Positions 11,015-20,551 are shown, counted from the first letter of the stretch. The stretch is DNA of 64,000 nt from Rhodanobacter denitrificans (GCA_003241385.1 QFPO01000011.1:66143-130142), one strand, 5' to 3'. Translations and numbers: made by a program. Notes: generated by a model from the letters alone, not told the origin.

Positions 11015-12634
11015 ATGAAGCGCTTCGCGGCGCTGTACCGCGAGCTCGACCGCAGCACCGGCACGGCCGACAAGCGCGCGGCGCTGGTCGCCTATTTCCG
11101 CGAGGCGCCGGTCGAGGACGCGGCCTGGGCACTGTGGCTGCTGTCCGGCGGCAAACTGGCGGCGTCGCGGGCGCGCATCGCCAACAGCCGCGAACTGCGC
11201 GCGTGGATCGTCGCCGAGAGCGGCCAACCGGAATGGCTGGTCGAGGACTGCTACGACCACGTCGGCGACCTGGCCGAAACGCTGGCGCTGCTGCTGGACG
11301 ATCCGGCGACCGAGGACGCCGACCGGCCGCTGCACGTCTGGATCGAGCGCGATCTGCTGCCGCTGGCCGGCGCCGACGAGGCGCAGCGCCGCGATGCCGT
11401 CGTGCGCGCCTGGCGCACGCTCAGCTTCGATCAGCGGCTGCTGTTCAACAAGCTGCTGACCGGCGCCTTGCGCGTCGGCGTCTCGCAGCGGCTGGTGCAG
11501 CAGGCACTGGCCGAGATGAGCGGCATCGACATCGCGCGCATCGCGCAGCGCATGCTCGGCGCGTGGACGCCCTCGCCGCGCTTCGTGCGCGATCTGCTGA
11601 CCGTGGAGGAACTGCCCGGCGACCGGCAGCAGCCGTATCCGTTCTTCCTGGCCTCGCCGCTGGAGCCGGCCGACGCTGCCGAGGCGACCGCGCGGCTCGG
11701 CGACGTCGCCGACTGGCTGCTCGAATGGAAGTGGGACGGCATCCGCCTGCAGCTGATCCGCCGCGCCGGCGAGGTCGCGCTGTGGTCGCGCGGCGAGGAA
11801 CGCCTGGACGGACGCTTCCCGGAGATCGAGGCTGCCGCAAGCGCGCTCGCGCGCGACTGCGTGATCGACGGCGAGCTGCTGGCCTGGGGCCAAGACGAAC
11901 ATCGGCCGCTGCCGTTCACGGCCTTGCAGAAGCGCATCCAGCGGCGCAAGCCGGGCGTCAAGCTGCTCGCCGAGGCGCCGGCGCGCGTGCTGGCCTACGA
12001 CCTGCTGGAACTGGACGGTGCGGATTTGCGCGCGCTGCCGCTGCAGCAGCGGCGCGAGACCCTGGCCGCGCTGGTGAACGAACTGGCCGATCCGCGCATC
12101 GCGCTGTCGCCGCTGGTCGACGCGCGCGACTGGACCGAGGCGGCGCGCAGTCGCGAGGATGCGCGCGAGCGCGGCGTCGAGGGGCTAATGCTGAAACGGC
12201 GCGACTCGGTCTATCAGGTCGGCCGCCGCCGCGGCGACTGGTGGAAATGGAAGATCGAGCCGCTGACCGTCGATGCGGTGCTGCTGTATGCGCAGTCGGG
12301 CCACGGCCGCCGCAGCACGCTGTTCACCGACTACACGTTCGGACTCTGGGACGGCGATGCCCTGGTCCCGGTCGCCAAGGCCTACTCGGGCCTGGACGAT
12401 CGCGAGATCCTCGAACTGGACCGCTGGATCCGCGCGCATACGCTCGAACGCTTCGGGCCGGTGCGCTCGGTGCCGGCCCAGCACGTGTTCGAACTCGGCT
12501 TCGAGGCGGTCAACCGCAGCAGCCGGCACAAGTCCGGCATCGCCGTGCGGTTTCCGCGCATCCTGCGCTGGCGCCGCGACAAGCCGGCCGCGGAAGCCGA
12601 CCGGCTCGACGCGCTGAGGGCGCTGGCACGGTGA
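11015..12634 (+). CDS. ATP-dependent DNA ligase (bacterial repair type)
   Basis: The protein has 539 residues, normal for the bacterial LigC/LigB-like family found with the exonuclease. The N-terminal ~200 residues form the helical DNA-binding domain. The adenylation motif I is KWDG with K239 as the AMP-accepting lysine. Other nucleotidyltransferase motifs follow: LWSRGEERLDGRFPE (motif III region), VIDGELLAW (E/D motif), EGLMLKR (motif IV) and WWKWK (motif V). The C-terminal ~130 residues form the OB-fold domain ending in FEAVNRSSRHKSGIAVRFPR. It seals nicks with ATP. It follows the exonuclease gene and precedes the degraded remains of the helicase and PdeM genes. Confidence 0.96.
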   Translation: MKRFAALYRELDRSTGTADKRAALVAYFREAPVEDAAWALWLLSGGKLAASRARIANSRELRAWIVAESGQPEWLVEDCYDHVGDLAETLALLLDDPATEDADRPLHVWIERDLLPLAGADEAQRRDAVVRAWRTLSFDQRLLFNKLLTGALRVGVSQRLVQQALAEMSGIDIARIAQRMLGAWTPSPRFVRDLLTVEELPGDRQQPYPFFLASPLEPADAAEATARLGDVADWLLEWKWDGIRLQLIRRAGEVALWSRGEERLDGRFPEIEAAASALARDCVIDGELLAWGQDEHRPLPFTALQKRIQRRKPGVKLLAEAPARVLAYDLLELDGADLRALPLQQRRETLAALVNELADPRIALSPLVDARDWTEAARSREDARERGVEGLMLKRRDSVYQVGRRRGDWWKWKIEPLTVDAVLLYAQSGHGRRSTLFTDYTFGLWDGDALVPVAKAYSGLDDREILELDRWIRAHTLERFGPVRSVPAQHVFELGFEAVNRSSRHKSGIAVRFPRILRWRRDKPAAEADRLDALRALAR

Positions 12635-12720
12635 CGCGCCGCGGCGCCGCCTTCGATACCGCACTGACCGCCTGGTTCGCGGCGCGCGGCTGCGAGCCGG
12701 CCGCGTTCCAGCGCGAGGTG
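12631..12720 (+). pseudogene. N-terminal fragment of ligase-associated DEXH-box (Lhr-like) helicase
   Basis: A GTG overlapping the ligase stop opens a frame reading FDTALTAWFAARGCEPAAFQREV. This matches the opening of ligase-associated DEXH helicases, where the stretch AWFAxRGWxPxxFQREaW precedes the Walker A region. The similarity stops at about 12720. The remaining ~800 codons of the helicase are missing, and the sequence runs into the PdeM remnant. The overlap with the ligase shows that the intact operon order was ligase then helicase. Recognition rests on the family pattern, not on an alignment. Confidence 0.72.
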
Positions 12721-12951
12721 CGGCGACGTCATCGCCGGCTCCGTCGGCTACGTGCCGTCCGGCCATCTGCATCCGGTCGTGCGCCGGCCCGGACTGCCGA
12801 GGCTGCCGGCATTCCGCTTCGGCCGCTCCGGCGGTGTGCTGCCGGCATTCGCCGCGTTCGCCGGGGCTGGCGATCGATCCGCGGGGTGGCGATCGGGTGT
12901 TCGCATGTGCGCCGGGCGCGCTGGTCGAGATGCCCTGCGCAGCGGCCTGAC
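12721..12951 (+). pseudogene. C-terminal fragment of PdeM-type ligase-associated phosphoesterase, frameshifted
   Basis: In one frame from about 12722 the sequence gives VPSGHLHPVVRRPG, then LPAFRF and GGVLPAFAAFAG. This is the C-terminal GHxHP metal-binding motif and the terminal strand of the calcineurin-like endonuclease PdeM. At about 12860-12870 the match moves to another frame, giving LAIDPRGGDRVFACAPGALV and a stop at 12949-12951. That is how PdeM proteins end. The N-terminal ~150 residues with the other metal ligands are absent. Together with the preceding helicase stub, this is a deletion junction that left the two ends of adjacent genes. Confidence 0.72.
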
Positions 12952-13220
12952 CAAAGCCCGGCGTGCGTCGGCCGCTCGACGGCCGGGAGGGCCTTCGAGC
13001 ACGCACCGAGCTATGCAGAAGGCGACGAGCTTCGGCGCTGCTCCGATTGAACGGCACCGGGCCGCGGCGTCCGGCATGCGGATGCCAGCCGCCGCACGTC
13101 CGTAAGAAGTCCTGCCAACGATGTTGCCGAACCGCGGGCGCGCCCGATTGGGGACTGGAGGTTTTGCGGTAGCATCGCGCCGCCACGGCGCATGCCGATC
13201 GCGGTGTCCGGAACGCGACC
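12952..13220. other. Intergenic region upstream of antiporter
   Basis: There is no recognisable gene here. The region carries the candidate promoter at 13148-13175. The rest resembles neither neighbour. Confidence 0.4.
13148..13175 (+). promoter_or_regulatory. Candidate promoter of the antiporter gene
   Basis: TTGGGG at 13148-13153 and TAGCAT at 13170-13175 are separated by 16 bp, 45 bp before the TTG start. The boxes match consensus only moderately. Confidence 0.35.
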
Positions 13221-14471
13221 TTGAACGCTCCCACGCTCCTGCTCGTACAGCTGACGACGATCCTGATCGCCGCGCGTCTGTGCGGGTTCGTGCTCAAGCG
13301 GATCGGCCAGCCGCCGGTGATCGGCGAGATGGCGGCCGGCCTGTTGCTCGGACCGATCGTATTCGGCGCGTGGCTGCCGGATCTGCATGCGCTGGTGTTC
13401 GCCCAGGCGTCACTGCCGGCGCTGTCGGGGCTCGGCACGGTCGGCGTCGCCTTGTTCATGTTCCTGGTCGGACTGGAGCTGCGCGCGCCGGACGGTACGC
13501 GTGCGCAGCTGCGCTCGGCGGCCCTCGTCGGCGGGCTCGGCGTCGCGGTACCGCTGCTGCTCGGTCTCGCGGTCTCGCCGTTCCTGCACCCGCGCTACGC
13601 GCCGGACGGCGTGCCGTTCTGGCCGTTCGCGCTGTTCGTCGCCGCCGCGATGTCGGTGACCGCATTCCCGGTGCTGGCGCGGATCCTGCGCGACCGCAGT
13701 CTGACGCGATCGGTCCCGGGCCGGCTCGCGCTGAGCGCCGCGGTCATCGACGACGGCTGCGTGTGGATCCTGCTCGCGTTCGTGCTGGCCTTGAGCCGCG
13801 GCGGCAGCGCGAGCGGTGTCCTCGTGACCGTGCTCGGCGCGGCCGTTCTGGTCGCGGTCGTCTTTCTGCTGCTCAGGCCGCTGTACGCGCGCCTGCTGCG
13901 GCCGCGCAGCGGCCGCGGCGAGCTGCCGGCCGCCGCATTCGCGTGGATCGTCATCGGCTGCGTCGCCTGCGCGGCGTTCGCCGAGTGGATCGAGCTGCAT
14001 GCGGTGTTCGGCGCGTTCCTGTTCGGCATCGCGCTGCCGCGCGACGACCGCCTGCTCGACGCACTGACCACGCGCATCGAACCGATCGCCGTGGTGTTCC
14101 TGATGCCGGTCGTGTTCGCGCTGGCCGGCCAGAACACCACGCCCGGCGCATTCGTCGGCGCCGGCCTCGGCGCGGCGGCGCTGGTGCTGGCGGTGGCGAT
14201 CGTCGGCAAGATCGCCGGTTGCGCGACCGGCGCGCGGCTGAGCGGCCACGGCTGGCGCGACAGCCTGGCGGTCGGATCGCTGATGAACGCGCGCGGCCTG
14301 ATGGAGCTGATCGTGATCAAGATCGGCTACGAGGCCGGCCTGATCGGGCCGGAGCTGTTCACGATGCTGTTCGTGATGACGCTGCTGACCACGTTCATGG
14401 CCTCGCCGCTGGTCAGTCTGTTCCACCGGCACGACGCGGCGCTGCCGGCCGGGCGCGAAACACACTCCTGA
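13221..14471 (+). CDS. Cation:proton antiporter, CPA2 (KefB/Na+-H+ exchanger) family
   Basis: The protein has 416 residues, almost entirely membrane-spanning with about 12 hydrophobic segments. The opening IGQPPVIGEMAAGLLLGP is the hallmark of CPA2 antiporters. GLELR (about residue 89) and the mid-protein ALSAAVIDDGCVWILLA with paired aspartates correspond to the ion-exchange region. FLFGIALPRD and a late SLMNARGLMELIV segment complete the fold. No RCK/TrkA-N domain follows, so it is not a full KefB/C. It likely exchanges Na+ or K+ for H+ in the inner membrane. The start is a TTG; the first residues NAPTLLLVQLTTILIAARL fit a family N-terminus. Confidence 0.92.
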   Translation: MNAPTLLLVQLTTILIAARLCGFVLKRIGQPPVIGEMAAGLLLGPIVFGAWLPDLHALVFAQASLPALSGLGTVGVALFMFLVGLELRAPDGTRAQLRSAALVGGLGVAVPLLLGLAVSPFLHPRYAPDGVPFWPFALFVAAAMSVTAFPVLARILRDRSLTRSVPGRLALSAAVIDDGCVWILLAFVLALSRGGSASGVLVTVLGAAVLVAVVFLLLRPLYARLLRPRSGRGELPAAAFAWIVIGCVACAAFAEWIELHAVFGAFLFGIALPRDDRLLDALTTRIEPIAVVFLMPVVFALAGQNTTPGAFVGAGLGAAALVLAVAIVGKIAGCATGARLSGHGWRDSLAVGSLMNARGLMELIVIKIGYEAGLIGPELFTMLFVMTLLTTFMASPLVSLFHRHDAALPAGRETHS

Positions 14472-14598
14472 TCGCGCGCAACCGACACTCAAAACCGATC
14501 CCGTTACGCCTCAGATAGCCTCGGCGCACGCGACGTGAGCATGGTGCACGCGATCCAGTGACCACGCGCTGCGTATCGGCGATCCAGCAAAGGAGGTA

Positions 14599-16137
14599 TC
14601 ACAAGGCCGGTGCGGCCGTCGTACTCGGTGGACGCAGGTAGCCCACCTCTTCGATCACCGCCTGCACCTCAGGCCGGGCGATCACCGCTTTGCTGCGCTT
14701 GTCGCGCGCGGCCCTGCTCGGCGGCTTTTCCACAGCCTTGAAAGGCTGCACTTCGATCAGCGCGTCCGAACGCCACTCGGGATTGCGCAGCCGCTCGATC
14801 AGCAATGCGGCTGCCTCGTCGACACGACCCGCATGCATCAGGGCCAGCTGATAGGTCGCGATGGCGTCTTCGCGGTGATCGCGCATGAAGGCCAGATGCC
14901 GCGCCACGGCGGATGCATCCTCGCGCTGCACCGCCACCATCAGGTACAGCATCTCCAGCCGCATGCGACCGTACGGACTCGTTTCGCCGAGATCTTCGAC
15001 TGCCTCGAGCGCTTTGTCGGCCTCACCGAGATCGGCGTAAAACCAGCCCAGATTGAGAGACTGACTGACGTTCATGCCGCCTTCTTCCGGGCGCTTTGCC
15101 GCTCGGCGCAGCTGGACGATCGCCTCCTCCCATCGGTCCAGCCCCCACAGCGCCTCGGCACGCTGATCGAGTACCCAAGGGTACTCATCATCGAAATCGA
15201 CGTAATATCTCGACCCGTTCGCTTCGGCGATGCGCGCGATCACTGCGTCGGCGTCGGCCAAAGCAGCGGCGTCGCGACCGTCGTCGAGCAGCCGCCGCTG
15301 CAACATCACCCGATGACTCAGCCGAGTCGGTTCCGATTCGACGAGAGCACGCGCCCGCTCGATGCCGGCCTCGACGGCAGCGCGCAGCTGGAATCGCTCC
15401 GAAGAATCGACGACGCGATCGAACCTCCGATCGACGTGCATGGCGAGAATCGAACTCGGTGATCCGATCTTGCGTGCGACCGCCCGGGCGCGCGCCACGT
15501 GATCCTGCTCGAGTGCCAGACGCACCAGCGACAGCCAGAGAGCATCGGGCGGTTCGCCACCGACGGTGAAACCGGTATCGAACAATGCATCGAGCAGCTC
15601 GCGATGCTCATTGGCCGCGGCGGCCTGCCGCTCCAGTCGTTTCGCGAGCCGCTGGATGGCGCGCTCGTCGAGCTCGCGCATGGTCGACGGCCAGCGCCTC
15701 GCCAGCATCGCGATGCAGCGCGCGACGTCGATCTCGTCCTGGATGTCGGCCGCGGCCATCAGCCGCGCATGCCAGACGCTGCCCTCGGCCTGCGGATAGC
15801 CGCTGGCGCGGACCAGCAGTGCATGTGCACGCTTCGGATCGCCGAGCTCGCGGGCCAGATTGCCGGCCAGCGACAGGACCTCGTACTGCTGCTCCTCGGC
15901 GAGCGCGTCGAAACCCGGCGCCTCGACGATCGCCTCGAAGCTGCGCCGGGCCGCTGCGAACTCGCGCTCGCGCAGCTGCGCGAATGCGGCCGGCAGCGCG
16001 CTTCGCGCGGCCTCGGCGTCCGTACCGGCCTCGGCGCGTGCCGGCGCAGGCGGCGGCGCAGCCGTCGGCTGCGCCGCGGCGACCGATGCATGCGCCCAGA
16101 CCAGCGCGCCGGCGACGAGAAGACCTCTGATGCGCAT
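14599..16137 (-). CDS. Secreted helical-repeat (TPR-like) protein of unknown function
   Basis: The protein has 512 residues. The ATG at 16137 follows a strong GGAGGAG ribosome-binding site and opens a signal peptide (MRIRGLLVAGALVWAHASVAAAQ). The remainder is Ala/Leu/Arg-rich amphipathic helices with TPR-like pairs such as EAARRSFEAIVEAPG and NLGWFYADLGEADKALEAVE, so a periplasmic alpha-solenoid is expected. No catalytic motif is visible. The next gene upstream on the same strand is a secreted beta-helix protein 104 bp away, so they may be cotranscribed. The open frame continues much further upstream, but that extension is a shadow of the beta-helix gene. Confidence 0.85.
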   Translation of the reverse strand: MRIRGLLVAGALVWAHASVAAAQPTAAPPPAPARAEAGTDAEAARSALPAAFAQLREREFAAARRSFEAIVEAPGFDALAEEQQYEVLSLAGNLARELGDPKRAHALLVRASGYPQAEGSVWHARLMAAADIQDEIDVARCIAMLARRWPSTMRELDERAIQRLAKRLERQAAAANEHRELLDALFDTGFTVGGEPPDALWLSLVRLALEQDHVARARAVARKIGSPSSILAMHVDRRFDRVVDSSERFQLRAAVEAGIERARALVESEPTRLSHRVMLQRRLLDDGRDAAALADADAVIARIAEANGSRYYVDFDDEYPWVLDQRAEALWGLDRWEEAIVQLRRAAKRPEEGGMNVSQSLNLGWFYADLGEADKALEAVEDLGETSPYGRMRLEMLYLMVAVQREDASAVARHLAFMRDHREDAIATYQLALMHAGRVDEAAALLIERLRNPEWRSDALIEVQPFKAVEKPPSRAARDKRSKAVIARPEVQAVIEEVGYLRPPSTTAAPAL

Positions 16138-16241
16138 CGACCGCTCCTCCGGTTTCGATGACCGGATCAAGCGCCCGGCCGCCGTCACGACCGTACACGG
16201 ACGGACCGGCGACCGCCAGCGGCGGTGCCGGCCGCTGCGTC

Positions 16242-18704
16242 TCAATCGATCGGCGGACAGGTCTCGGCGCTGGGACCGTCGATGTCGTACGCGAAGATGC
16301 GGTCGCAGGTGTAGGCGATGCAGGCCGAGTATTCGGACGTGTTGCCGCCCGGCGAGGTCGCCGTCGCGGTGATCCATGCGCCGTAGAGCGACTGCGTACT
16401 GCGGATCGGCAGGTCGAACTGCGCACTGCCGTTGGCCGGCGGCATCAGCGTGCCGCCGGCGACGGTGACCTGGCCCGAGCCGAGATAGCGCCGTCCGCCG
16501 CCCTGTCCGCCGGCGCCGCATTCGGGCCCGGCGAAGAACTCCAGACGGTGCTCGCCGTTCCAGGTCGACAGCGTGCCGCTGACGCGGCCGGCGCCGCGCA
16601 CCCCCGTCGCCGCGGTCAGCGCCGGAAAGTTCTGGTCGCAGTTGGCATTGGCGCAGCCGCCGGGCGTGACCAGCGGTACGTCCGAGTCGATCGGATTGAT
16701 GCCGGCCGGCTGCAGCAGGTCGAAGTCGCGCAGCCCGTTGCGATATGCGAGGTTCGAGCTGAAGCGGTTGCCGGTCGCGCCGGGCGCGAGCGTCACGCCC
16801 AGACCGGTGTTGTACGCGACGATGTTGCTGGTCACCAGATTGTCCAGCGAAGTGCCGGCGAAACGCACGCCGTCGCCGTTGGGCAGAGCCAGGTCCGGCG
16901 TGCACGGCGGCAGGCAAATGCTGAACGCCTTCAGGCCGATCCGGTTCGCCGAGACGATCGCGTGGCCGCCGCGCAGGTCGAGGCCGACCGCGTTGCCGGA
17001 GATGACGTTGTCGATCACCGCGCTGTGCTCGGCGGTCACGCGGATGCCGGTGCCGTTGCCACGCGCCTGATTGCCGCTGCGCGTCGTGCCGATCAGGTTG
17101 TTGGCAACCAGATGCTGGGTGCCGGTGCCGCCGATCGAGATGCCGGCGTCGTCGGCGCCGGCGATCGAGTTTCGATCGGCCGGCGCGAAGCCGCCGATGC
17201 TGACCGCATGCGCGCTGCCGCCGACCGTGACGTTGTTGAGATTGGCCGGCACGTCGAGGAAATCGGCGAATCCCGATCCGATGTGGCTGCCGCGGATCGA
17301 ATGCCCGCTGCCGCCCTGCAGCACGATCGCATCGTCGAAGCCGCCGATCACGAGGCCGTCGATCGTCAGGCTGGTGCCCGTGGCCGCCGCGGCCGGCACG
17401 CGGAACGCATGACTGATGCGCGTGCTGCGCTGGATGAAGATGCGATAGGTCGCATCGTTGCTCCATTCGTTGCCGTTGGGCTGTGCGCCGCTCTGGCTGA
17501 ACCCGTCGATGCGCAGCGGCGCGACGACGTCGGGATACGGCGCGGCCGGAATCAGGATCGCGCCGTTCGGTCCGGGGATCGCGAAGCGGATCGTGCTCGG
17601 CGCCGGATGCGAGTTGGCGTCGACGATCGCCTGGCGCAGCGATCCCGGCCCGCTGTCGGCCGCGTTGGTCACGACCAGATCGGCGATGTCGACGACGCCC
17701 GATTCGTAGGCGCCGCGGTCGACCGTGCTGCCGACCACGCGCGGCCCGCCGTCGAGATCGACGCCGGGCAGTCCGCCGGGCGGCGTCGCCAGACCGCTGT
17801 TGATCGCCGGCGATGCCGGCTCCGAGGGACGTCCGTCGGCGCCGATCAGCGGATTGGACGTCAGGTTGCCGGCCGAGGTCGCCAGCGGAAGAGCCGGTGT
17901 GCTCTGCCAGATGTTGTGCCGCGCGTGCACGCTCGGCATCGCGCTGCCGGACGCCAGCGTCACGTCGGCTCCGGTGTTGTTCCAGAACACGTTGTTGCTG
18001 AGGTGGAAGTCGACCGCCTGCGAATCGCCGCGGCGATAGAGCCGCAGACCACTGGTCGCGGACTGCAGCAGCGTGTTGTTGGTGACGTAGACCGCGGCCG
18101 CGAACACCGAGGGCGCGCCGCCGAGCGACACGCCGCCGCGCGAACGCAGCAGATTGTTCTCGAACACGACGTTGCCGCAGTTGCTGCTGAGGCTGACCTC
18201 GGCCTGGGCCGCGGAGGTTTCGGTGTCGATCATGCTCCGGCGCAGCGTGACCGTGCGCCCGTACTCGGCGCAGGTGCCGATGTCGTAGACCAGGAACTGC
18301 GCCATGTTGCGCAGGCGTATGCCTTCGATCGTGACGCCGAGGCCGGCGTGGCGCAGCTGCAGGTCCATCTGGGCGAGACCGTCGATCACGGTGTTCGCGG
18401 CGTCGACGTTGCGTGCCGTGCAGTCGGCGTTGTAGCCGCCGAGCAGATTCAGCCGGTTGACCTGGCTGATCTGCCGAAAGCCGGTGTAGGCATAGGTCTG
18501 CGCGACCAGCCTCAGGGTGACCGTGCCGCTGAAGTCCGGCTGGAAGCGCGCGGCCTCGTCGAGGCCGGCCAGCAGGTCGTCGAGCGTCTGCACGCAGCGC
18601 TCCAGCGCATGCGCCGGGCGTGCGCCGAACAGGCACAGGCTGAGGACGAGCAGCGCGCACAGGGTGCGCGCGCAGCGATTCGGAACGGCGATCGGTCGAT
18701 TCAT
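16242..18704 (-). CDS. Secreted right-handed beta-helix protein with Phe/Asp C-terminal tail
   Basis: The protein has 820 residues. The start at 18704 (MNRPIAVPNRC, GGAG 9 nt upstream) leads to a signal peptide ending near PAHALERC. The body has parallel beta-helix repeats of the polysaccharide-lyase-like/NosD type, with ladder phrases such as SNNVFWNNTG, VVFENNLLRS, IDNVISGNAVGLDL and VTSNIVAYNTGLGV. A central segment LVVTNAADSGPGSLRQAIVDA is the motif seen at the start of CSLREA/parallel beta-helix repeat proteins. No catalytic site can be assigned. It ends with CDRIFAYDIDG plus about ten residues, a divergent member of the tail class found in five other proteins here. The function is probably surface adhesion or cell-envelope structure. 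Confidence 0.86.
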   Translation of the reverse strand: MNRPIAVPNRCARTLCALLVLSLCLFGARPAHALERCVQTLDDLLAGLDEAARFQPDFSGTVTLRLVAQTYAYTGFRQISQVNRLNLLGGYNADCTARNVDAANTVIDGLAQMDLQLRHAGLGVTIEGIRLRNMAQFLVYDIGTCAEYGRTVTLRRSMIDTETSAAQAEVSLSSNCGNVVFENNLLRSRGGVSLGGAPSVFAAAVYVTNNTLLQSATSGLRLYRRGDSQAVDFHLSNNVFWNNTGADVTLASGSAMPSVHARHNIWQSTPALPLATSAGNLTSNPLIGADGRPSEPASPAINSGLATPPGGLPGVDLDGGPRVVGSTVDRGAYESGVVDIADLVVTNAADSGPGSLRQAIVDANSHPAPSTIRFAIPGPNGAILIPAAPYPDVVAPLRIDGFSQSGAQPNGNEWSNDATYRIFIQRSTRISHAFRVPAAAATGTSLTIDGLVIGGFDDAIVLQGGSGHSIRGSHIGSGFADFLDVPANLNNVTVGGSAHAVSIGGFAPADRNSIAGADDAGISIGGTGTQHLVANNLIGTTRSGNQARGNGTGIRVTAEHSAVIDNVISGNAVGLDLRGGHAIVSANRIGLKAFSICLPPCTPDLALPNGDGVRFAGTSLDNLVTSNIVAYNTGLGVTLAPGATGNRFSSNLAYRNGLRDFDLLQPAGINPIDSDVPLVTPGGCANANCDQNFPALTAATGVRGAGRVSGTLSTWNGEHRLEFFAGPECGAGGQGGGRRYLGSGQVTVAGGTLMPPANGSAQFDLPIRSTQSLYGAWITATATSPGGNTSEYSACIAYTCDRIFAYDIDGPSAETCPPID

Positions 18705-18790
18705 GGAGAGCTCCGGACAGGACGAGCTTCGGTCAAACCCGCCGCGATGCGACGGCGAACGGAACGGTGCGTGCAGCCACGTCCGCGCAT

Positions 18791-20551
18791 TCACGGCGTG
18801 ACCCTCGAACGGATGCATCGCGCCGCGACGAGCGTCAGCAGCGCGCCGAGCAGGCCGAGCGCCGGTACGCCGCCGGCCGGCACCGGCTGTGCGGCGACCG
18901 GCGCGGCGATGTCGTCGTCGACGATCGTGCCGGTCGCGACGCCGTCGGCGATCGCGGCGCCGGCCGGATCGATCAGCCGCGCCAGGAAGGTCTCGTCGCC
19001 CTCGACGTCGAGATCGCCGATCACCGGCACCTGGAACACGACGTGATCCACGCCCTCGTCGAACGTCAGGAACGTGCCGGTCGGCGTGTAGTCCAGATTC
19101 GGCTCGGCACTGCCGACGTCGGTCTGCGCGGTCACGCCGATACCGCCTGGCGAGGGCGCCGACAACGTGACCGTGAACGCCATCATCACGGTACCGGCGT
19201 CGCCCTCGACGACGCTCGCGTCGGCGATCGACAGCGTGTAGGCCGGCGGCGGTCCGCCGGTGCCGAGCAGGCGCACGACCAGGAAGCGGTCGTCGCCGTC
19301 GGCGGCCGTCTCGCCGCGATCGACGCCGGCGAGCACGATCGCGCCGTCGGCCTGCACCGCGGCGGCCGCGATCTGCAGGTCGGTGTCGGCGTCGACGAGA
19401 CGCACGCCGCCGCTGCCGAAGCCGGCGTCGGCCTGCCCGGCCGCGCTCAGGCGCAGCGCGAACGCCATCGCACCGGTGGCGAAACTGAGCGCATCGCCGG
19501 CGACGATCAGGCTGCCGTCGCCGGCGATCGCCAGCGCGGCCGGACGCAGTTGCACGGCGGCCTGGCTCGCCGCGCTCAGCACGAAGACGCCGCCGCTGCC
19601 GAACGAGGGATCGATCGAGCCATCGGCGAGCAGCCGCACGATCACGGCATCGCCGCCCTCCGCTCCGGCCACCACGATCCGTCCGTCGGCCTGCAGCGCG
19701 ACGGCACCGATCTGCGCCATCGCCGCGAGCTCGACGCGGCCATCGCCGCCGAATGCGGCATCGGCACTGCCGTCGGCGGCGAAGCGCTGCACGAACGCGC
19801 CGCTGCCGTCGCCGTCGAGATGGCCGCCGAGCAGCAGCCTGCCGTCGGGCTGCAGCGCGACTGCGCGCGCCGAGTTGGTATCGGGCGCGCCGAGTACGAA
19901 GCCCTCGTCGCCGAACAGCGGCGCCGGCATGCCGAGCGAGTCGAGCCGCAGCGCCGCGGCATCGATGCCGCCGCTGCCGTCGGAGGCGTAGCCGCCGGCC
20001 GCGAAGCCGCCGTTGCCGGCCGCGAACGCGAGTGCGACGTCGCCGCCGGGTCGCGTGCTGGCGAACCAGCCGTCGCCGCGATTGCCGAATCCGGCATCGA
20101 TCAGGCCGTCGGCACCCAGGCGCAGCGCGACCGAGCGTGTGCCGGTCTCGGCCAGGAAACTGGTGCCGGCCGCGACCAGCCGGCCGTCGGCCTGGATCGC
20201 GAGGCCGCAGACCTCTTCGTCGCTGCCCGGCGCGAGCCCGGCGATCACGCGGCCGCTGCCGCCGAACGCCGGATCCGGACTGCCGTCGGGATTCAGGCGC
20301 AGCACGCCCAGATCGCCGTTGATCGCGTTCTGCGCGACGCTGCCGGCGACGACGATGCGGCCGGACGCGTCGATCGCCACGGCCGCGGCAGCCGCCCCGT
20401 TGCCGGTCATCGCATCGCGGACGATGCCGCTGCCGCCGAACGCCGGATCGAGGTCGCCGGGCGCGGCACCGGCCGTGCCGGCGGCCAGCGCGAGGACGGC
20501 GGCGACGGCGAACGCAAACCGGCACCGGCCGGTCGGTTGGGATCGAATCAT
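18791..20551 (-). CDS. Secreted delta-60 repeat protein with Calx-beta domain and membrane-type C-terminal sorting tail
   Basis: The protein has 586 residues. The ATG at 20551 has CAGGAG upstream and opens a signal peptide ending near GTAGAAPG. At least six delta-60 repeats follow, each marked by D-x-x-F-G-x-x-G (for example LDPAFGGSGIV, PDPAFGGSGRV and IDPSFGSGGVF), with intervening AVQADGRIVVAG-type strands; the fold is beta-propeller-like. At about residues 435-545 lies a Calx-beta domain (SIADASVVEGDAGT...). The C-terminus VPALGLLGALLTLVAARC plus an Arg-rich end is a hydrophobic helix with basic end, like IPTL/PEP-CTERM sorting signals. It diverges from the sigma factor gene across 238 bp. 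Confidence 0.88.
   Translation of the reverse strand: MIRSQPTGRCRFAFAVAAVLALAAGTAGAAPGDLDPAFGGSGIVRDAMTGNGAAAAAVAIDASGRIVVAGSVAQNAINGDLGVLRLNPDGSPDPAFGGSGRVIAGLAPGSDEEVCGLAIQADGRLVAAGTSFLAETGTRSVALRLGADGLIDAGFGNRGDGWFASTRPGGDVALAFAAGNGGFAAGGYASDGSGGIDAAALRLDSLGMPAPLFGDEGFVLGAPDTNSARAVALQPDGRLLLGGHLDGDGSGAFVQRFAADGSADAAFGGDGRVELAAMAQIGAVALQADGRIVVAGAEGGDAVIVRLLADGSIDPSFGSGGVFVLSAASQAAVQLRPAALAIAGDGSLIVAGDALSFATGAMAFALRLSAAGQADAGFGSGGVRLVDADTDLQIAAAAVQADGAIVLAGVDRGETAADGDDRFLVVRLLGTGGPPPAYTLSIADASVVEGDAGTVMMAFTVTLSAPSPGGIGVTAQTDVGSAEPNLDYTPTGTFLTFDEGVDHVVFQVPVIGDLDVEGDETFLARLIDPAGAAIADGVATGTIVDDDIAAPVAAQPVPAGGVPALGLLGALLTLVAARCIRSRVTP

Noticed and set aside
11134..13050. Large plus-strand frame over the DNA ligase
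   Set aside because: It is the +1 shadow of the ligase. Only its part after 12631 corresponds to the helicase remnant.
14599..18660. A 1353-codon minus-strand open frame
   Set aside because: Only the last 512 codons, from the ATG at 16137, are the helical-repeat gene. The upstream part is a low-complexity Arg-rich shadow of the beta-helix gene.
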